From: Daphnia carinata
Lineage: Eukaryota > Arthropoda > Branchiopoda > Diplostraca > Daphniidae
Direction: 5' to 3'
Length of the DNA: 64,000 nt
NCBI RefSeq assembly: GCF_022539665.2
Contig: NC_081331.1
Coordinates: 12,804,638-12,868,637 of the forward strand
Position numbers and translations under genes: made by a program. Each line of letters begins with the position of its first letter. Positions within the stretch are counted from its first letter, which is position 1. The notes beneath the pieces were generated by a model, which had not been told where the DNA came from, made no database searches, and was given only the letters and a program-made list of their open reading frames with translations. This document shows positions 22,128-35,585 of the stretch, in pieces.

Positions 22128-25100
22128 TCAATAGTCGCCGATGTAGGTGGAATAGTTGCTGGAATAGAGGCCGCTGTCGTACGATTCATTGGTGCGTAAC
22201 TTTCTAGCCAAGTTGCTCCCAACAGATCCGCTGGCAACGGAACGGCGGCTATGCGCCGTCATGTTGGATTTGATCGTCGACGTCGAAAGAGGTTGGACGG
22301 CCTGAGGCTGATCTTCGCCAAAAGTGTAGAAACTTTTAAGCTTGATGCCGTCTGTCTTCTGGTCAACCCCACCGTTGACTGAATGGCGGTCCCGTCCCGT
22401 TCCGTCTGACCCCAAGCTGGACTGCGACTCGTCATCCGTATCGTTCTCCTCATCACTCGGCGGCGGCGGAGGTAATGACTTCTTCAAGAGCTTGGAAGCT
22501 GAAGATGACGGACGTCGTAGAGTGGAGCCGGCCGATTCCGTTTCGGAGAAAGAGTCTTCTACTTTGTCGAGCAGCTTGCGCCACGTTTTCTTGATCCTAA
22601 AAGTCTTTTTATGATCCTTTAGCGATCCTTCAAGGTGACCCATACGAGCTTTCAAAGACATGGCTATTTCCATCCCTTTTGATGCGCCGGATATTCGGCT
22701 TTCTTCCCGTTCAATCTGAGCAATCCGCTCTAGGACGTTGGGTAATTTGATGCTGCCGCTGGGCGACGGATGGCTCAATATGAAATGCCCGCTGTAGATC
22801 TTGCTCTCGTCGTCGTTTTCTCCGAGGCCTTTGACGGCGGAAGTCGCGGTAGCGGCGTCCGCTCTACCGGAACTCCCGCCTTTCCCGTTTTTTGGCGGAA
22901 GGGTCGGCGGAGGTGTCGTCGGCGATTCCGTTTGGACTCCTCTGGAACTGTAAGGCGGATGTTTGACCTTCGGTGGATGTTGATGAACTCCTATTGGAGG
23001 TTTCAAATCTCTTGGAATAGATGGCGCTGCTATTGGACTGCCCACTGCTTTGATTGGTAAAGGTGGAGGTGCGACTGGCTCGGCCGGAGCGGATGATGTT
23101 TGGTGGTACATCCTGGATTCATCGTTTCCTGACAACCGGAGGAGAATTTGAGGATTGGACGCAGAAACGATTCGGCTGGATGGTTTCTTGGTGGCTTCCA
23201 GCGTTGCCGCTGTCCACGTCCCGACTTTCGTTTGATGCGTCCGCGCTGTGTAGATTTGACGTAGGGAAACCACACTTCCGGGTGGAGGCAATTCCTCTTT
23301 CTTGATCCAATCATCCTTGTTCATCAGGCTCTCGCCAGAAGAGCCCAATCCGGAAGAAGAAGAGGACGGCGAAACGGGCGCGTTATTGTTACAGGAGCTC
23401 ATCAGCTTATTAATGGTCGACTTGACCGGCTGAATGGGCCGTTCCAGTGAATCGGCGATAAAGCTTTCCTGACGTCGGAAAGGTGGCGCCGTTTGCGCGT
23501 CGTTACTACGTTCCAACGTATCCGGCTCAAACTCGTCTTTCAAATTCCGGATGTCATCCACCTGGATGGTCAATTTATTTTTGAGGCAGTCCTCGACTAT
23601 TGTAATTTTACTACTGGAACTGGACGAATTGCTGCTCGAATAAATCACTTCTGGCGGCTTGCGGAAGTCTCTATTAACAAAGATGCCGTCTTTATCATGA
23701 TTGCGGCCGATCGTTTCGTAAACATGGCTACGATCGGATGCGTTCGGCTTGATTAATCGCGGGAGGGTAGGTGCTCCGGTGTCCATATTAAAGAGCTGAT
23801 TGCCCACTTCCATCGCCTCTTGGGCTGGAAGGACGCGGCTAAGCGATTTCATCGACGTGCACGTACTAGAAGTGTAACCAGCCGCACTGCTGCTATTTTC
23901 ATCCGCTTCACGCATTTCGTCGTTCGTGTCCGGATGTTGGACTCGTTTAGACCAACGAGGCGGCTTCTTCTGGTACAGGTGAGGTCTGCTATTGCCCCCG
24001 TGATTCGAAGGCTTCCGATCCAGGCTGTCCGGCTCAAAATACGTTTTACGCGTCGTTGCTGGGCGCCGTAATTTTCGGCATTTTCGACTCCGCCTCGGAG
24101 ACTAAATCGGAGACGGCGTCGCTTTCAGCCCCGTTGTCAGCGACCCCTTTGGTTCTTGGCTGCAGCTGATGGGAACGATCCAGTGACCGGTAAATCTCTT
24201 CAATGGACGGATTGGTGTAAATGGAAGCGAGATTCGTTTCCGAAGTCAAACTAGTTGATTTTCTTCCCGGTAGAGGGCTCTTCTGAAGGAAATTGGTCCT
24301 TAATTCCATGGGATGGTAAATGTCGTCTTTGTTTTCTGACAGCTTAGCAGCGTCGACGTTGTCGCCTGTCACCGTCTTCCGATTAAGTGAGTTTCGCTGG
24401 AGCGAGTCGTTTTTCTTTGTTGGCCTTTTGAGAGTTCCGTATGAATTGCGCGCGCTCTCCGGCTCGTCAATGGTCGTGAATGGCGGCCTGTTGTTGAACG
24501 AGCCATTACGACGGAACTCCTCGGCGTAATGCGACAAGCCTTGATTACTTCCGTAGCCGGAATAATGGCTCAACTCTTCCGGAATGTCAATTAAGCTCGG
24601 CATGAATCGTTTGGAAGACATTTTGTCTTTAGCCACGTCAATCATTCCACGAATGCGAGACAGGAATTCCAGCGCCGCGGGAGGAGGTGACTGCTGAAGA
24701 ACATGGCGCATTATTTCATAAACACTGACCGATTAATCTATGATTTCATTCTTTCACATACTTTGAGTAATTCCAAATCAAAATAGGCCGGACTGAAGTA
24801 AAGCCGTCGATTGTCATTGGTCATCATCGGAGAATCCCTGCGATAGTAATAGGCTGCGTCTTGTCCAGCATCGTCAACCGATGGATCCCGGAAACAATCT
24901 TCCGACTGACTGCCATTGTAACGGTAGTTATTCATGGTCGGATGAATGTTCCCGGGCGCGTTCGACGGACGATTTCGTCGATTTCCTTCCTACAAAAAAC
25001 CGCAAACAGATGACATTACTTTTCATTTCCGCGGGTGATACCATAAGGAAAACTGATTTTTAATGATTAAACAAATAGTGAAAATATTTAAATGGATAAT

Positions 25101-27904
25101 TAAAATTAACGAGCAGTAAAAAAACAAAAAATTCAAGAGATTTTGAGAATTAAAATGAATTACGGATCGTGATTCCATATTAGAAGACCGATGATGCTGT
25201 CTGACATTCTTTGATAGGTCAGAGGTGGCCGGATGACTGCTATTTCTGGCGGATTGGAGTAGCGGATTGAGTCGCATGATGCCCAATTCCTGGACAGGGG
25301 TTGACGGCTGGGCGGACAATTTTATGTGGACGTTCTCCAGCTGGCGCTTCCGTCGCCGGTAACAGATGAAACCCACAAGACCGGCCACGTAGAGCATGCC
25401 CAGAAGGGCCGAGCTAATGCCAATGGCCAGATAATCTGCATGGCGCAGTCCGCTTTTCTCATCGCCACCAGGGCCCCCATGTCGGATAGATTCTACCAAA
25501 CCTATTTTTTTTTCCCGATACATTTATCAAAACGAAAAAATTAAAAAAAAAGAGAGAAACATTTCTTTACTAAACTCGAATGATGGCATCGAAAATAAAT
25601 CAGGAGAAATAAAAACCATATAACCGTCATCGTTTGGGCAATAGCAGTGGGATGGACCCACTACACATAATCGCATCCGCCATCTTACAAGATCAAAAGC
25701 AAATCAAAGTCGGCTGCCAACAAACACATAAAACAGTACAACTAATGTTAGTTTGCACCAAGGGTTTCTCGTTCTCGAAAGAAAACACGATTTCTGGATA
25801 CCATCCACCGATGATGGCATCAAATCACGTGAGTACGTTCCCGATGTTTTCCTTTGTTTACTTTTTTGGGGGGTATTCTCAAATCAGGTTTTTTTTTTAA
25901 ATTGAGAAACTAGATTGACCTTTAGTTTGAAACTGTGTGTATCATAGTCTTTTTTTTTTCTAGACGAAAAAAAAGAGACTATGGCTGCGCGTATTTGATT
26001 TACTTTTGATGCAAGAAATATAGCCTACGGATTGGAGGAGATGAGCCAATTGCGTGGCTGGCTATGCAAATCATCTCTGGGGGGAGACAGGCGATAATGG
26101 ATGAGGTTCACTGCATCACCCCCGGAATCGACAAGAACGAGAGTTCAAGTTTAGAGGAACGAAATAAAATGAATTACCTGGACTGCCGGCGACGCGGAAG
26201 GCGATGCAGGGCGAGAAGACACCAACGCGCGCATTGGCCGTGTCCTTGCAGAGCAACTTGACCAGGACGATCCGGCCTTCCATCAATGACCGAAGTCGCG
26301 GTTCGCCCAACCACTGAATGAAAAAGTACCAATTTCCCATTGCTATATAATTCACTCGCAATGATATGTGTGAGAGATTGTTACGGTCAGTTCACCTGCA
26401 AATGTGTACGCCCGGATTCGCGAGCGAGAGCGAACGGTAGTTCCCGATCTGTTGGCATGCCTGACGACGAATTATCCGTGGCTATCCATCCGGAACGAGT
26501 GAGAAAAGTTGATTTGGAGACGACGCAAACAGGTGAAACGACCACTTGACCTTCAGCCCGTACATCTTTGTTGCATCCATAACAATAAAAAAAAAAATAG
26601 ATAAAAAGAAGAATATGAATTATCTAGTGATGGACCAAGATCAATAACCTTAAAACAAGACCGTTGCTCTCTGACAGCTATCTTCTTTTTTTTTTTTTTT
26701 ATTTAAAAAGAAAATATAATCCACATGGGTACGGTGTTAAATTACCTGAAAGGGCAATTTCAGCATTGGGGTTGATCAGTTGGCCTTGGACGGGTAGGAA
26801 GACGAAAGGCACTTTCTCCGATTGGATCCCACTGACGTAATCGGCCAACGCGCATTCTGTGATATAACAACAGGTACACCCAAAATGAAAATAAGGTGGT
26901 GGCGACAACGAGGAATAAGAAGTTTGATTGCACCCTAGAGAACTAACGGATATGTCCTATCTTCCTTCACGGGAACATGCGTACATAATAGTATCAAATT
27001 TTTTGGACCTCAATAGAAGATAAAAAAATAACATAGGAAAATGAAGGCAAAGTATGGTAGCTCTGGATCAGTTGCGGTATAACTGATGCCTCATCTTACC
27101 AGATGGTTCACATGGCTAGAAGGGAAAAAATCGCTGGAGCGTTAATTCATGGACATGTAACGGGAGATGGGGAATCAAAATATATATACATATATATATA
27201 AAAAAGAACATTTAAGATCCTCCCCTTAAGGGTGACTCCAAATTCCTTGCGGGCGGAGGTCAAACGGCCTGTCTAACGATTGGTCCTACAGCTTCGTTGA
27301 TTTGAAAATTGCAACTCTACAAGACAAAGCCAACTAGTTGATGACGTTGCTGACCAACAAAATGGATCTTTTTTTCACGCCCATCCCTCCCCCCGGCCCA
27401 CTTTAACAATTATTAACTACGCATCATCTTCTTGTATCGTGACGAGGGATCATTAGACATAGCGAAAAAAAAATATAAATATACACTTGATGCCAATTTT
27501 TTACACGAGCCCACCAATCATAAATCTTCAAATTAGATGACGGAAAAAACATACATACCGTCGATGGTGCTAACGCATTGCTTGAGGTCTTCACGGTAGA
27601 TGGGTCGATCTATGGGGCACTGGCATTGGCAGTGGCGGCCAAGCCGGGCAGCAGATAGGCTTCCATTATTTCGCTGACCGAGGGCCGATAGGCAAGCCGC
27701 AGCATTGCATTCGCCCGAGGCACCTGTATCGATGTTTTTAATCAACCGTCATCTTACTGTACCGAGAATTCAAGATGAATCGCTTAAAGAACCTTGATGT
27801 GAAAAGATGTCTCCCTGCGAGTGTCGATTGATGGTCGAAGGTCCGCCCGTCATGGCCACGACAAGTTGAACAACAGCCAACAGAACAAGCCCCAAGGAGT
27901 GCAT
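22128..27904 (-). CDS. sha: Shavenoid-like single-pass membrane protein
   Basis: Signal peptide MHSLGLVLLAVVQLVVAM (start 27904), a Cys-rich exon (27559-27723: HCQCQCPIDRPIYREDLKQC), then ectodomain exons (SEKVPFVFLPVQGQLINP; SGWIATDNSS; WLGEPRLRSLMEGRIVLV), a TM helix (YLAIGISSALLGMLYVAGLV) followed by basic YRRRKRQ, and a cytoplasmic region of more than 900 residues rich in Ser/Pro with repeated DSLDR/DTLER motifs and Pro tracts (PPPPSDEEN), ending IGDY. The layout and the CQCP...YREDL block fit arthropod Shavenoid, needed for actin-based hair growth in flies (recalled; a search should confirm). The large last exon is open in one frame to 24046 and in another from about 24090 to 22128, so a 1-nt error, a frameshift or a 61-nt intron must be invoked. 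Confidence 0.7.
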
Positions 27905-30900
27905 TTTCTTGTTGTTTTCGGGATCCTTTTTTATTTTGGCCACCAGAACTAATGTGAAATTGGAGACATTTAAATTCCTGTAAAACGAAAATACCATGTT
28001 ATTGCACGGCATGCTTTTCAAACTACTTTCTTGCCTCATAACGATTACTATCGCTCTCCTCAATGGAGAAATTTGTCACACTTAAGGTTGTTTATCAACC
28101 AACGATACAACTTCACGCTTTTTCCACGATCATCATTATGAAAGTACACGTATACAACTAGCAATAAAAGTCCTAGCAATGATTGGCTATCAACTTTCTT
28201 TCCACATTGAAAGGATCAATCTAGGCTCTTTGCAATTGAGTTTCTTTTAATGGACTTTGGCTAACTCTTTCTTTAATTACACTGGTTGACACCACTTGCC
28301 AAGTTGTGCTTTTAAAAATGGCTACTTCGCAAATGAATGAACATCAGTGAAGAATATCAATGAGGTCGTTGAATCGCTCTAAACGCCTTCATATTAGAAA
28401 ACGTCAAGACGGCCATGTGTGTTCTATGGTTGGCTAAAAAAAACAAGAGATTTGTGTCAGTTCCCGGAGACCTAAATGTGGGAAAAGACAACCACAAGTT
28501 TCCCACGAGCAACAAGTGCACTGGCCGAAGATGTGACGACATTATTGGAATTAATTCTCTCTTTTGTGTCGTTCATGATCAACGGTGTGTCCGTCTTATT
28601 CATGAACCAAAACAAGATTTCACGAAAAACAGCATCATTGCTCTTTTTCACGGAATTTTGAAGCTATCACGAAAAATATTAAACTTTAGATAATCGATAA
28701 AACAAAAATGATGAAAAACACCAGATATTAAAAAAAGAAACATGATCTAACATCTAGAACTGACGAACTGCAAAAACAAACAAACAAAAGAAGTGGAATG
28801 AATGGTCAGACAAAAGTGGTGGAAAAGACGGATGTTTAAGGACATTTACCTCGTCGTTTCAAGTATCCATCAGAAGAAAACACATTCACTGGGATTTTCT
28901 AAGTCGATGATTTTCTTTGGATGAAAAAAAAAAAACTAAATTTTTAAGAGACCAGAGTCGGTTGCAGAGCGTACCGAACGGTAGGCAAGTTCGAGGCCGA
29001 CTGATTACGGGCGATGCGTTCGGCTGAGCAGCTTCGCTTCGCGGGTCCTTGGACGCGGGAAAGAGAGATATATACGTGTAGCTGCTATCCAAGAAATGCT
29101 AGAAAGAGGAGGACTGGCTATACTAGCCAAGTCAAGACAGATGGTTCCGTGATTCTTCACTACACCCTTCGGGCTCTCTTATATTCTTTTCCTCCTTGTC
29201 TTCTGACAAAACAGTTCACTGTCCGATCTTTTCGACGATCATTTCCACCAAACATTTTTTTGCTGTTACGACAATTTGCCGATGTTTCATTAAAGTTTTT
29301 CTTTTTTTTTTTGGGTGAGGAGGACGATTACAGTGAAACACGATCGACTGTTGGCAATTTAGCAAAACTGTTCCGCTTCATTCTTTTTCATCCAAATAGG
29401 TATTTCGTCGGCACGATACAAATACCTCCTTTGACTCTTTTATAAAACAACACTTTTTTTAAAAAAGATGAATGGATTCAAAAACAAATCTTCTTCAACA
29501 TGGGAGATTTACCAACAGGTGAAACACGAATCTCTTTTTCCCTTTCTTTCAAAATGTTTCATTGTGCAAAAGGATTACAGGATGTGTTAGCGGTACGGCA
29601 ATAACTCTTCGCAATCAAATTTAGGATCTTACCATGCTGACCACTTGACGAAAACATTTCAGACACGAATTGAATAAATGCTTTACCACCGTTAGGCAAA
29701 TCGTGCAGACGCTGCATCTATTATGCTCTGACCGATCAAACATGTACCCGTATTTCGCTTCTACACAGTTATGATTCGATTCACATACGAGTTGTGTTTT
29801 ATTTCGCTCGACAGTAAACTGTGAATGTACGCGGAAATCACGGATGTCTCAAATTTAATATTGCCTTGTTTTCGAATTGAGTGCAGAACGGGTGTAATGA
29901 CGCGTAACTATCGGCAATGACGCAAGAACGCAAAGTCTGGAACTGGGAACGATCGAGAAAAGTTCCAGAGCATAAACAGGTGCCCCATTCTTTTTTGTCA
30001 CTTTTCCATTTCGAATAATGTAAACTACATGTGTGAAGAATTTCGAGTTTTTCTTTTTTCACTCGGAAAAGTAGGAAGCGACGCTCTCGGCTCTATTTTT
30101 TATTGATTCAAAATCCGTTAGAAGGGGAGAGAGAGAGTCATTATGAGCACCTATTACCACCAATCTTGATGGCATATGAAAGTTTTCTGTAGAAAAAAAT
30201 TTCAAAAAGTGAACGCCATGTTGCATACCGTTACGGTGCAAAAGGACGTGCCCATCTGTCGCTTCTTCATTCCATACAGAAGATAGATCCCCCCACCAAC
30301 AAAAACGAATATAATAACATGTTTTCTTTTCAAGTTTTCAGTTTCGACTACGGGAAAAATGGTCAACCTTCAAAATAAATTTCATTCAACAAATTTAGAG
30401 TTCTTTCGGTAAAAAAAAAAAAAAAAAAAATATAGTTAATTTGGCTAAATCTACAGTGTTTTCTAAATCTGAGTATCTCTTAGAATTATCTTAAAAATAA
30501 AACGAAAATCTGTTCCTAGAGGGAAGAAAAACAAATGTATATGTGGGCTAATTCTCGGGAACACGAAAAAAGCTGATTTTTCTTTTCCCTCTATGCTATT
30601 ATTTTGATTATCTGGAACTACCAGAAGAAGCGAGAATTACTTTTCCACACTTTGGGTAAAAAAAAATAAGTTAACATCTATTCCTATTCCGGGAATACAA
30701 TACCCTCGGACTTAGGTAACCTCTTAGCATAATCGAGATATTATACGGCCACGTTTGCCTCGGGTGTGGACGAACTATGCCCGACCTTTTCTCATCATAG
30801 CCTAAATCAATACGGGTACCGATGTAATGAATATTTAACAACCCCTTTCTATACATCCTGAAAGATAACGCAGTGGAAGTCTTAAGGGGTGCTACTATTT

Positions 30901-32058
30901 ATCGACGAATTAGATTTAGGCAAGGGACTACTGTCTTCAAATTAAAAATGGAGAAACGTGGGACTTACCACTTAGGAGTTCGGGTGGGTACAAGTGATTT
31001 TCATCTTTCGTGTAAGAACACTTCAATTTTTGCAGAGTGATGATTACGAACAGCTGAGCGAAAGTGCAGCCACGAAAATGTTGGTCCCGATGTTAACGAC
31101 AATAATTTATCCATCTGAAAAGTTGTCGAAAAGAAACTTATTTGTTGGGGCAGAGGTAGCTCGTATTCGTAGGCTCGTAAAATAATATTATGGTACCATT
31201 GCCGGAAAAGAACAAAAGAGTTGTTCCAAGCTGTTGACCAGGAACCATGAGGCTTTTTTCAAGTCCCAATGGCAATTTTGCTTTTACCACTGGGAACGAT
31301 TTTTCGATGACCGAGCTGCTGGCGATAAAAGAAAGATGGCTTTCTAAGGTGCGTTGCAAAAATCACTACGAATATAAAATGATCTGTAGCCAAAAGCATC
31401 TAGTTAGTTTTCAACCTAAAGGTAAAAGATTTCTGACAACTTACAAACTGCACGTTCTGTTGGCTTCATTTTGTTGTGTGACACTGACAACACGTTTTTA
31501 TGATTTCCGCATAAACAAGATCGAGTGGACGATCTGACGTTGTTATTCTGTTTAACGGTAGATGAGATGCTGGCTAGAAGTTACGATGATCCTTCGTTTC
31601 GGTTCAAGGAATATCGTGAGCCACATGCTTCTCTTCTTCTGAATTTCAAGTCTATCACCACTCTTCACGACCCTATGACAGATGGTTCAATCAATTGCTT
31701 CGTTTGCCATCATCTTTCCAGAATTTCCTTTTTTTAAATCAAGAGTTGTAAAAATGCAAAGTGCTGTAAACATTTTGTGTCCGTTATGGCTAGAAAATAG
31801 ATACATATGTTCTCGTCATATTGTACTGTTTGTTTGGCGTTCTTTGATTTCAAATAGGCAGTTTTCAGATCATTAGAAACAATAACTACAGTCAGTAAGA
31901 AAAGATGGTTTCAGGCAAAAGAAACAAAAGACGTTGCACCATACGTTGCACCAAAGAAAACGACACTGCGCCACCTGAGGAGTGAAGCTGCAACTATTTT
32001 TATTGAAAAGTTTTTGTGTTTGTCTTTTGTTTTTCCTCGATCGAAGTAATTAAATGAA
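27905..32058. other. Large intergenic region without recognised gene
   Basis: No exon I can support. Probably holds the 5' UTR and promoter of the shavenoid-like gene near 27905-29000. Open frames such as 29014-29445 and 30994-31185 (SDDYEQLSESAATKMLVPML, preceded by an AG acceptor-like site) were examined. The second looks mildly coding-like, but no family or partner exon was found. Confidence 0.4.
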
Positions 32059-32630
32059 ATGGCCAAAGAATTTCAGTACTGTCAATGGCTTAATATTGCC
32101 GTTAGGGGAATATTTACCGAAATTGAGAAGTGTTGCAGCAACAAACAAGAAGGCGAGTTGGAAAATCACTGTACATTTGGTGCTACCACAAAACCAGGTT
32201 TGATAATGAAACCACGTGTCCTTTCTTTTTAGTAACCGAAGGTATACTAGCCAGTCTTCACACTTTATTTCCTCTGCAATCGGTCACGGCATTGGATCTG
32301 ATAGACCACCGAAGCGTGTCTCTGATGACGAGTTCTTCAGGCAATATTTTATCAAAGAAAAAGCCATGTACCTCTTCAAACAATTTTAAAATTTCAGGCA
32401 GAAAGATCTATTCCTGCCTAGGGAGCTTGGGTACACCTTATCTCATCTCCTATACTGGATTCACTTGTACATGTCCTTCTTACCGGCACAATCTCGACGC
32501 CGAAAACTTATGGTGTCCACATCTTCTGGCCGTTCAGTTAAGTATTGCAATGGGCATTGTTCAACAGAAGCAAGTCACTGAAGACGTTATGAAAACTATG
32601 TTGAGTGAACTCGTCATGTTTGATGACTGA
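32059..32630 (+). CDS. Zswim7: ZSWIM7 (SWS1), SWIM-type zinc finger protein of homologous recombination
   Basis: Three exons (32059-32197, 32233-32340, 32398-32630) give about 159 residues; human ZSWIM7 has 140. It matches the family along its length: LFPLQSVTALDLIDHRSVSL, then GRKIYSCLGS, then the SWIM motif CTCPSY...LWCPHLLAVQLS (C-x-C...C-x-H). SWS1 with its partner SWSAP1 promotes RAD51 filament function in recombination and meiosis (family knowledge). The second intron begins with GC, not GT; splicing it out joins SSSG to RKIY exactly as in the human protein. The first intron is only 35 nt, shorter than usual here. The N-terminal exon is less certain; the ATG at 32059 is the first in frame. 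Confidence 0.85.
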
Positions 32631-32743
32631 AACTCGTCCCACTCTTTTCTAGTAGAGTATTTTTATTTATTTGAATTTGTCATTCAACCATGTTGGAATA
32701 TTTAAGGAAGCTTACCAGAAGAAGAATGCAGAACTTGCAAACC

Positions 32744-32749
32744 AATAAA
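32744..32749 (+). terminator. Polyadenylation signal of ZSWIM7
   Basis: AATAAA 114 bases after the ZSWIM7 stop codon, the first canonical signal downstream on this strand. Confidence 0.6.
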
Positions 32750-33792
32750 CTTCTATTTCTGACTTCTAATTTATCAAAACACGTGGGACATGAATGAATG
32801 AGGATTAAGAAAAATTTTTTAAGAAACCCATTTATCCCTTGGAAAAAACAAAAACAAAATTATTCTATCAACCAAAGTCCGATCATTGGCAGAGGAACAT
32901 ACACAACATACGAGACAATGTCAGGATTTGGAAGGGAGAGAAAAGAGTTTAGGGCAAGCATCAGAGGGTCATCAATTTAGAGAGAACTATGGGGATTACA
33001 AGTGAAGATTTTGAATGTTTCTTAAGACTTTGATTCACGCATCCACATCAGCTAATCTCTGTTTTTTTCTTATGCTGTTTACTTATCAAGAAAAATTTCA
33101 AAGGAGGGGGGGGGGAAGAAAAGAAAACCCAAGTAAATAAACTAAGGCATACGGTTTATATTTACACGAAACAGCCAACGGATTCTTGGACCATCAAACA
33201 TTCACGCCCTCGGAGGCACTATAGAAAAAAGCCGCATGGGTGAGGGACGGGGGGATGTCTAAATGGATTCAAATGAAAGTTTCCTATTCGATGATTGAAA
33301 AGTAGTTGAAATCTTCGTGGTGGCAAAAAAAGTAAATGGGTGGAGAGACAAGAGAGCTAGTAATCACCCAATTTTTCACAAGTCGTTCTGATTTGAACCA
33401 AATTGTTGGTTTGATCTACCAACAGCAAAAGACAGGAGCTGTTGTGGTGGAAGTTGATAACTAGGGTGAACAAAGGGTCGAGTGAGCAGCCCGAACACCA
33501 GAAAAAAATGATAGTTTCCAATTAATCAGGACTTTCAACAACAAAGTCTTGCCTCGTAAATGATGATTCAACTTGGTCCGGATTAATATTCAACACGGGA
33601 AAAAAATTCCAAAAATATCAAGATCCTGAATAATCGCTCGCAAAAGATTAGTATGATAATAATAATTAATAAACCTGACGACCGAAAACCCGAATGCATC
33701 CAAAGTGCGCTTTTTACGTAAATAAAAAAAAAAAAATATATGTTACGGGATTTAACATGACGGTTCGTGTTTTTTTTTTTTTGCAATTTAAG
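32750..33792. other. Convergent 3' region between ZSWIM7 and AKAP1
   Basis: The two genes end toward each other here. No coding exon; includes a G10 tract at about 33104-33113. Presumably mostly AKAP1 3' UTR. Confidence 0.4.
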
Positions 33793-35585
33793 CTAATTGG
33801 AGACCAGTTGAGGTTCGACCCATTGAGCCACGCCTCGGTTGACCAGCTGCCTGTTGATGAGTGTTTCCTCTGCCGAGTCCATTTGATAGAGGTAGACAAG
33901 TGGCAAACCTTCAAGACTGTAAGCCATTGCTTGGCCCTGGAAGATTTTGTCTCTCGTCAGACTCTCCAACTCTTCGTATGCTTCAGCCGTCCAACCTTCT
34001 TCTGTGAAAAACATATTGATAAATTTTATAGAAAATTTTACTTAAATAACGTTTCTTGTGAATTTTACCTGACACTGGGGCGACATTTGCTAACAGACAT
34101 TCGATGGCTTGGAAAGGTAGCGTCATGAAGTCTGCACGGATTTGACGTAGAGATGAGGCCGGCACTCTGCTGTATCCACCGTAGTCGACAAAACAAATAT
34201 CTACGTCATATTCGTCTTCGTTTTCAGAGATTTCCAATGCTGGATCGAAAACCGCTACTGTGTTTGCAGTGTAATCAACGTCTCCTGTTACTTCTCGCTT
34301 TTCATCGTTTTCGGTTACAGCTACATGAGACGCTCTCGGATACACAGCCACAACTTTGGCTCTGTACCAGCCGTCCATAGAAGGAGCGGCGCAGACCATG
34401 CTTGGTCGAATTGGAGTAGGCAAGCCCGGTGTGACAAACTCGTTGTAACACTGCGCCATGCAGTGGTCGAGCCGGGCAAGTGATGGGTAAGTGGGATGAG
34501 TAATTTGCTGAAGGAAAATATGGTTTGGTGCCACAACGGCACTGATCATGACATCACAACTCACTTCGGGGGGAAGCAACAACTGCATGCGAATTTTTAA
34601 AAATTGTAATTTAAAGAAAATATACAACACTGATTACGATATTACCTGAATGGAATCGGGCAAAACAGGTTGAATCGCTGCTGTTTCTGGAGCTACGTTT
34701 ATCTGTGCCATAGTAATATTAGGGTAGCGTTTTGTTGGAAATTTCGCGCGTATCAACACTAGAGCAGCATCAATTTCACTCTTTGTGCCTAAATATTCAG
34801 GGGACAATGAAGACGCTAGAACAACTGAAATAACTATACAAACTTACCTTCAATAGCGCACAGTTTGTAGCGCCGATCGCGATCTTTTATCAACAAACTT
34901 GCACCCGTTTTGGCCTTGATATGATTAACGAAAGCTCCAAATTTTCCTATAAGCAAACCCACCAAAGCCTGGGGTATTTCGAACTCGTAGACGAAAAGTC
35001 GTTCCGGCAGGGGGGCCAAGGCGGCGGTCGGGTGATGCGGCGACAGCGGTGGCGTAATCACGTCGAAGCGCGACGATGCATGATGGTCACCATTGGTGTT
35101 GGCACAGTCCGAACCACCTTTGCCACTGTCGTTCGAACTCTGTAAAATTGAGAAGTTATCAGATCCAAAAATCGTTTCTTAATTATTTTCTATTTGAACT
35201 GTATATACCTCGCTGTGTGAATCCGAATGTAAATTTCCTGTCAAGAAGTCAGAAGGGCTGTGATTGGCTGAATCGCGGTCCGGGATCTCAGCCTCTTCAC
35301 CATTGATTGGCGATTTTGCAGGCTGTTGAACCACTTTAAGCTGTTCCATGGTAGAGACAAGCTGTGAAACCGAATTAACCGAACAGTCGATTTCTGCGTC
35401 TGCTGCTGCTGCCATTATAATCTTGTAGATATTTTCCTTCTCTTTCGACTCAAAGTTGCACGTTGCTGGACGTACACTGCACTCAGACCAAGTGTCACTG
35501 ATGCGATCGCAAAAGCGCAACACTTGAGCTTCAAGCTCCAGTCCATCCAATGATACACTGGTGAGGGGAAAGGGGTGCTCCAGTA
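33793..35585 (-). CDS. Akap1: AKAP1, mitochondrial A-kinase anchor protein (KH + Tudor), N-terminus not found
   Basis: Five exons with consistent phases (35209-35585, 34848-35139, 34646-34788, 34069-34582, 33793-34001). Order: an acidic linker, a KH domain with the G-x-x-G loop (VGLLIGKFGAFVNHIKAKTG), then LLLPPEVSCDVMISAVVAP, HPTYPSLARLDHCMAQCYNE, an extended Tudor domain (DICFVDYGGYSRVP, LRQIRADFMTLPFQAIECLL) and the end VNRGVAQWVE. KH followed by this Tudor, and the final RGxAQWV, identify AKAP1, which holds PKA and mRNAs at the mitochondrial outer membrane (family knowledge). FMR1/FXR was considered and excluded by domain order. The N-terminal mitochondrial anchor and start codon should lie beyond 35585, but I could not recognise them. 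Confidence 0.88.

Noticed and set aside
29014-29445. 143-residue open frame on the plus strand
   Set aside because: Low-complexity, basic and Phe-rich translation over T tracts, no splice partners and no family resemblance.
33793-35585. FMR1/FXR family (KH and Tudor-like)
   Set aside because: One KH domain precedes a single extended Tudor domain and the end is RGVAQWVE, which fits AKAP1; FMR1 has N-terminal Agenet domains followed by two KH domains.
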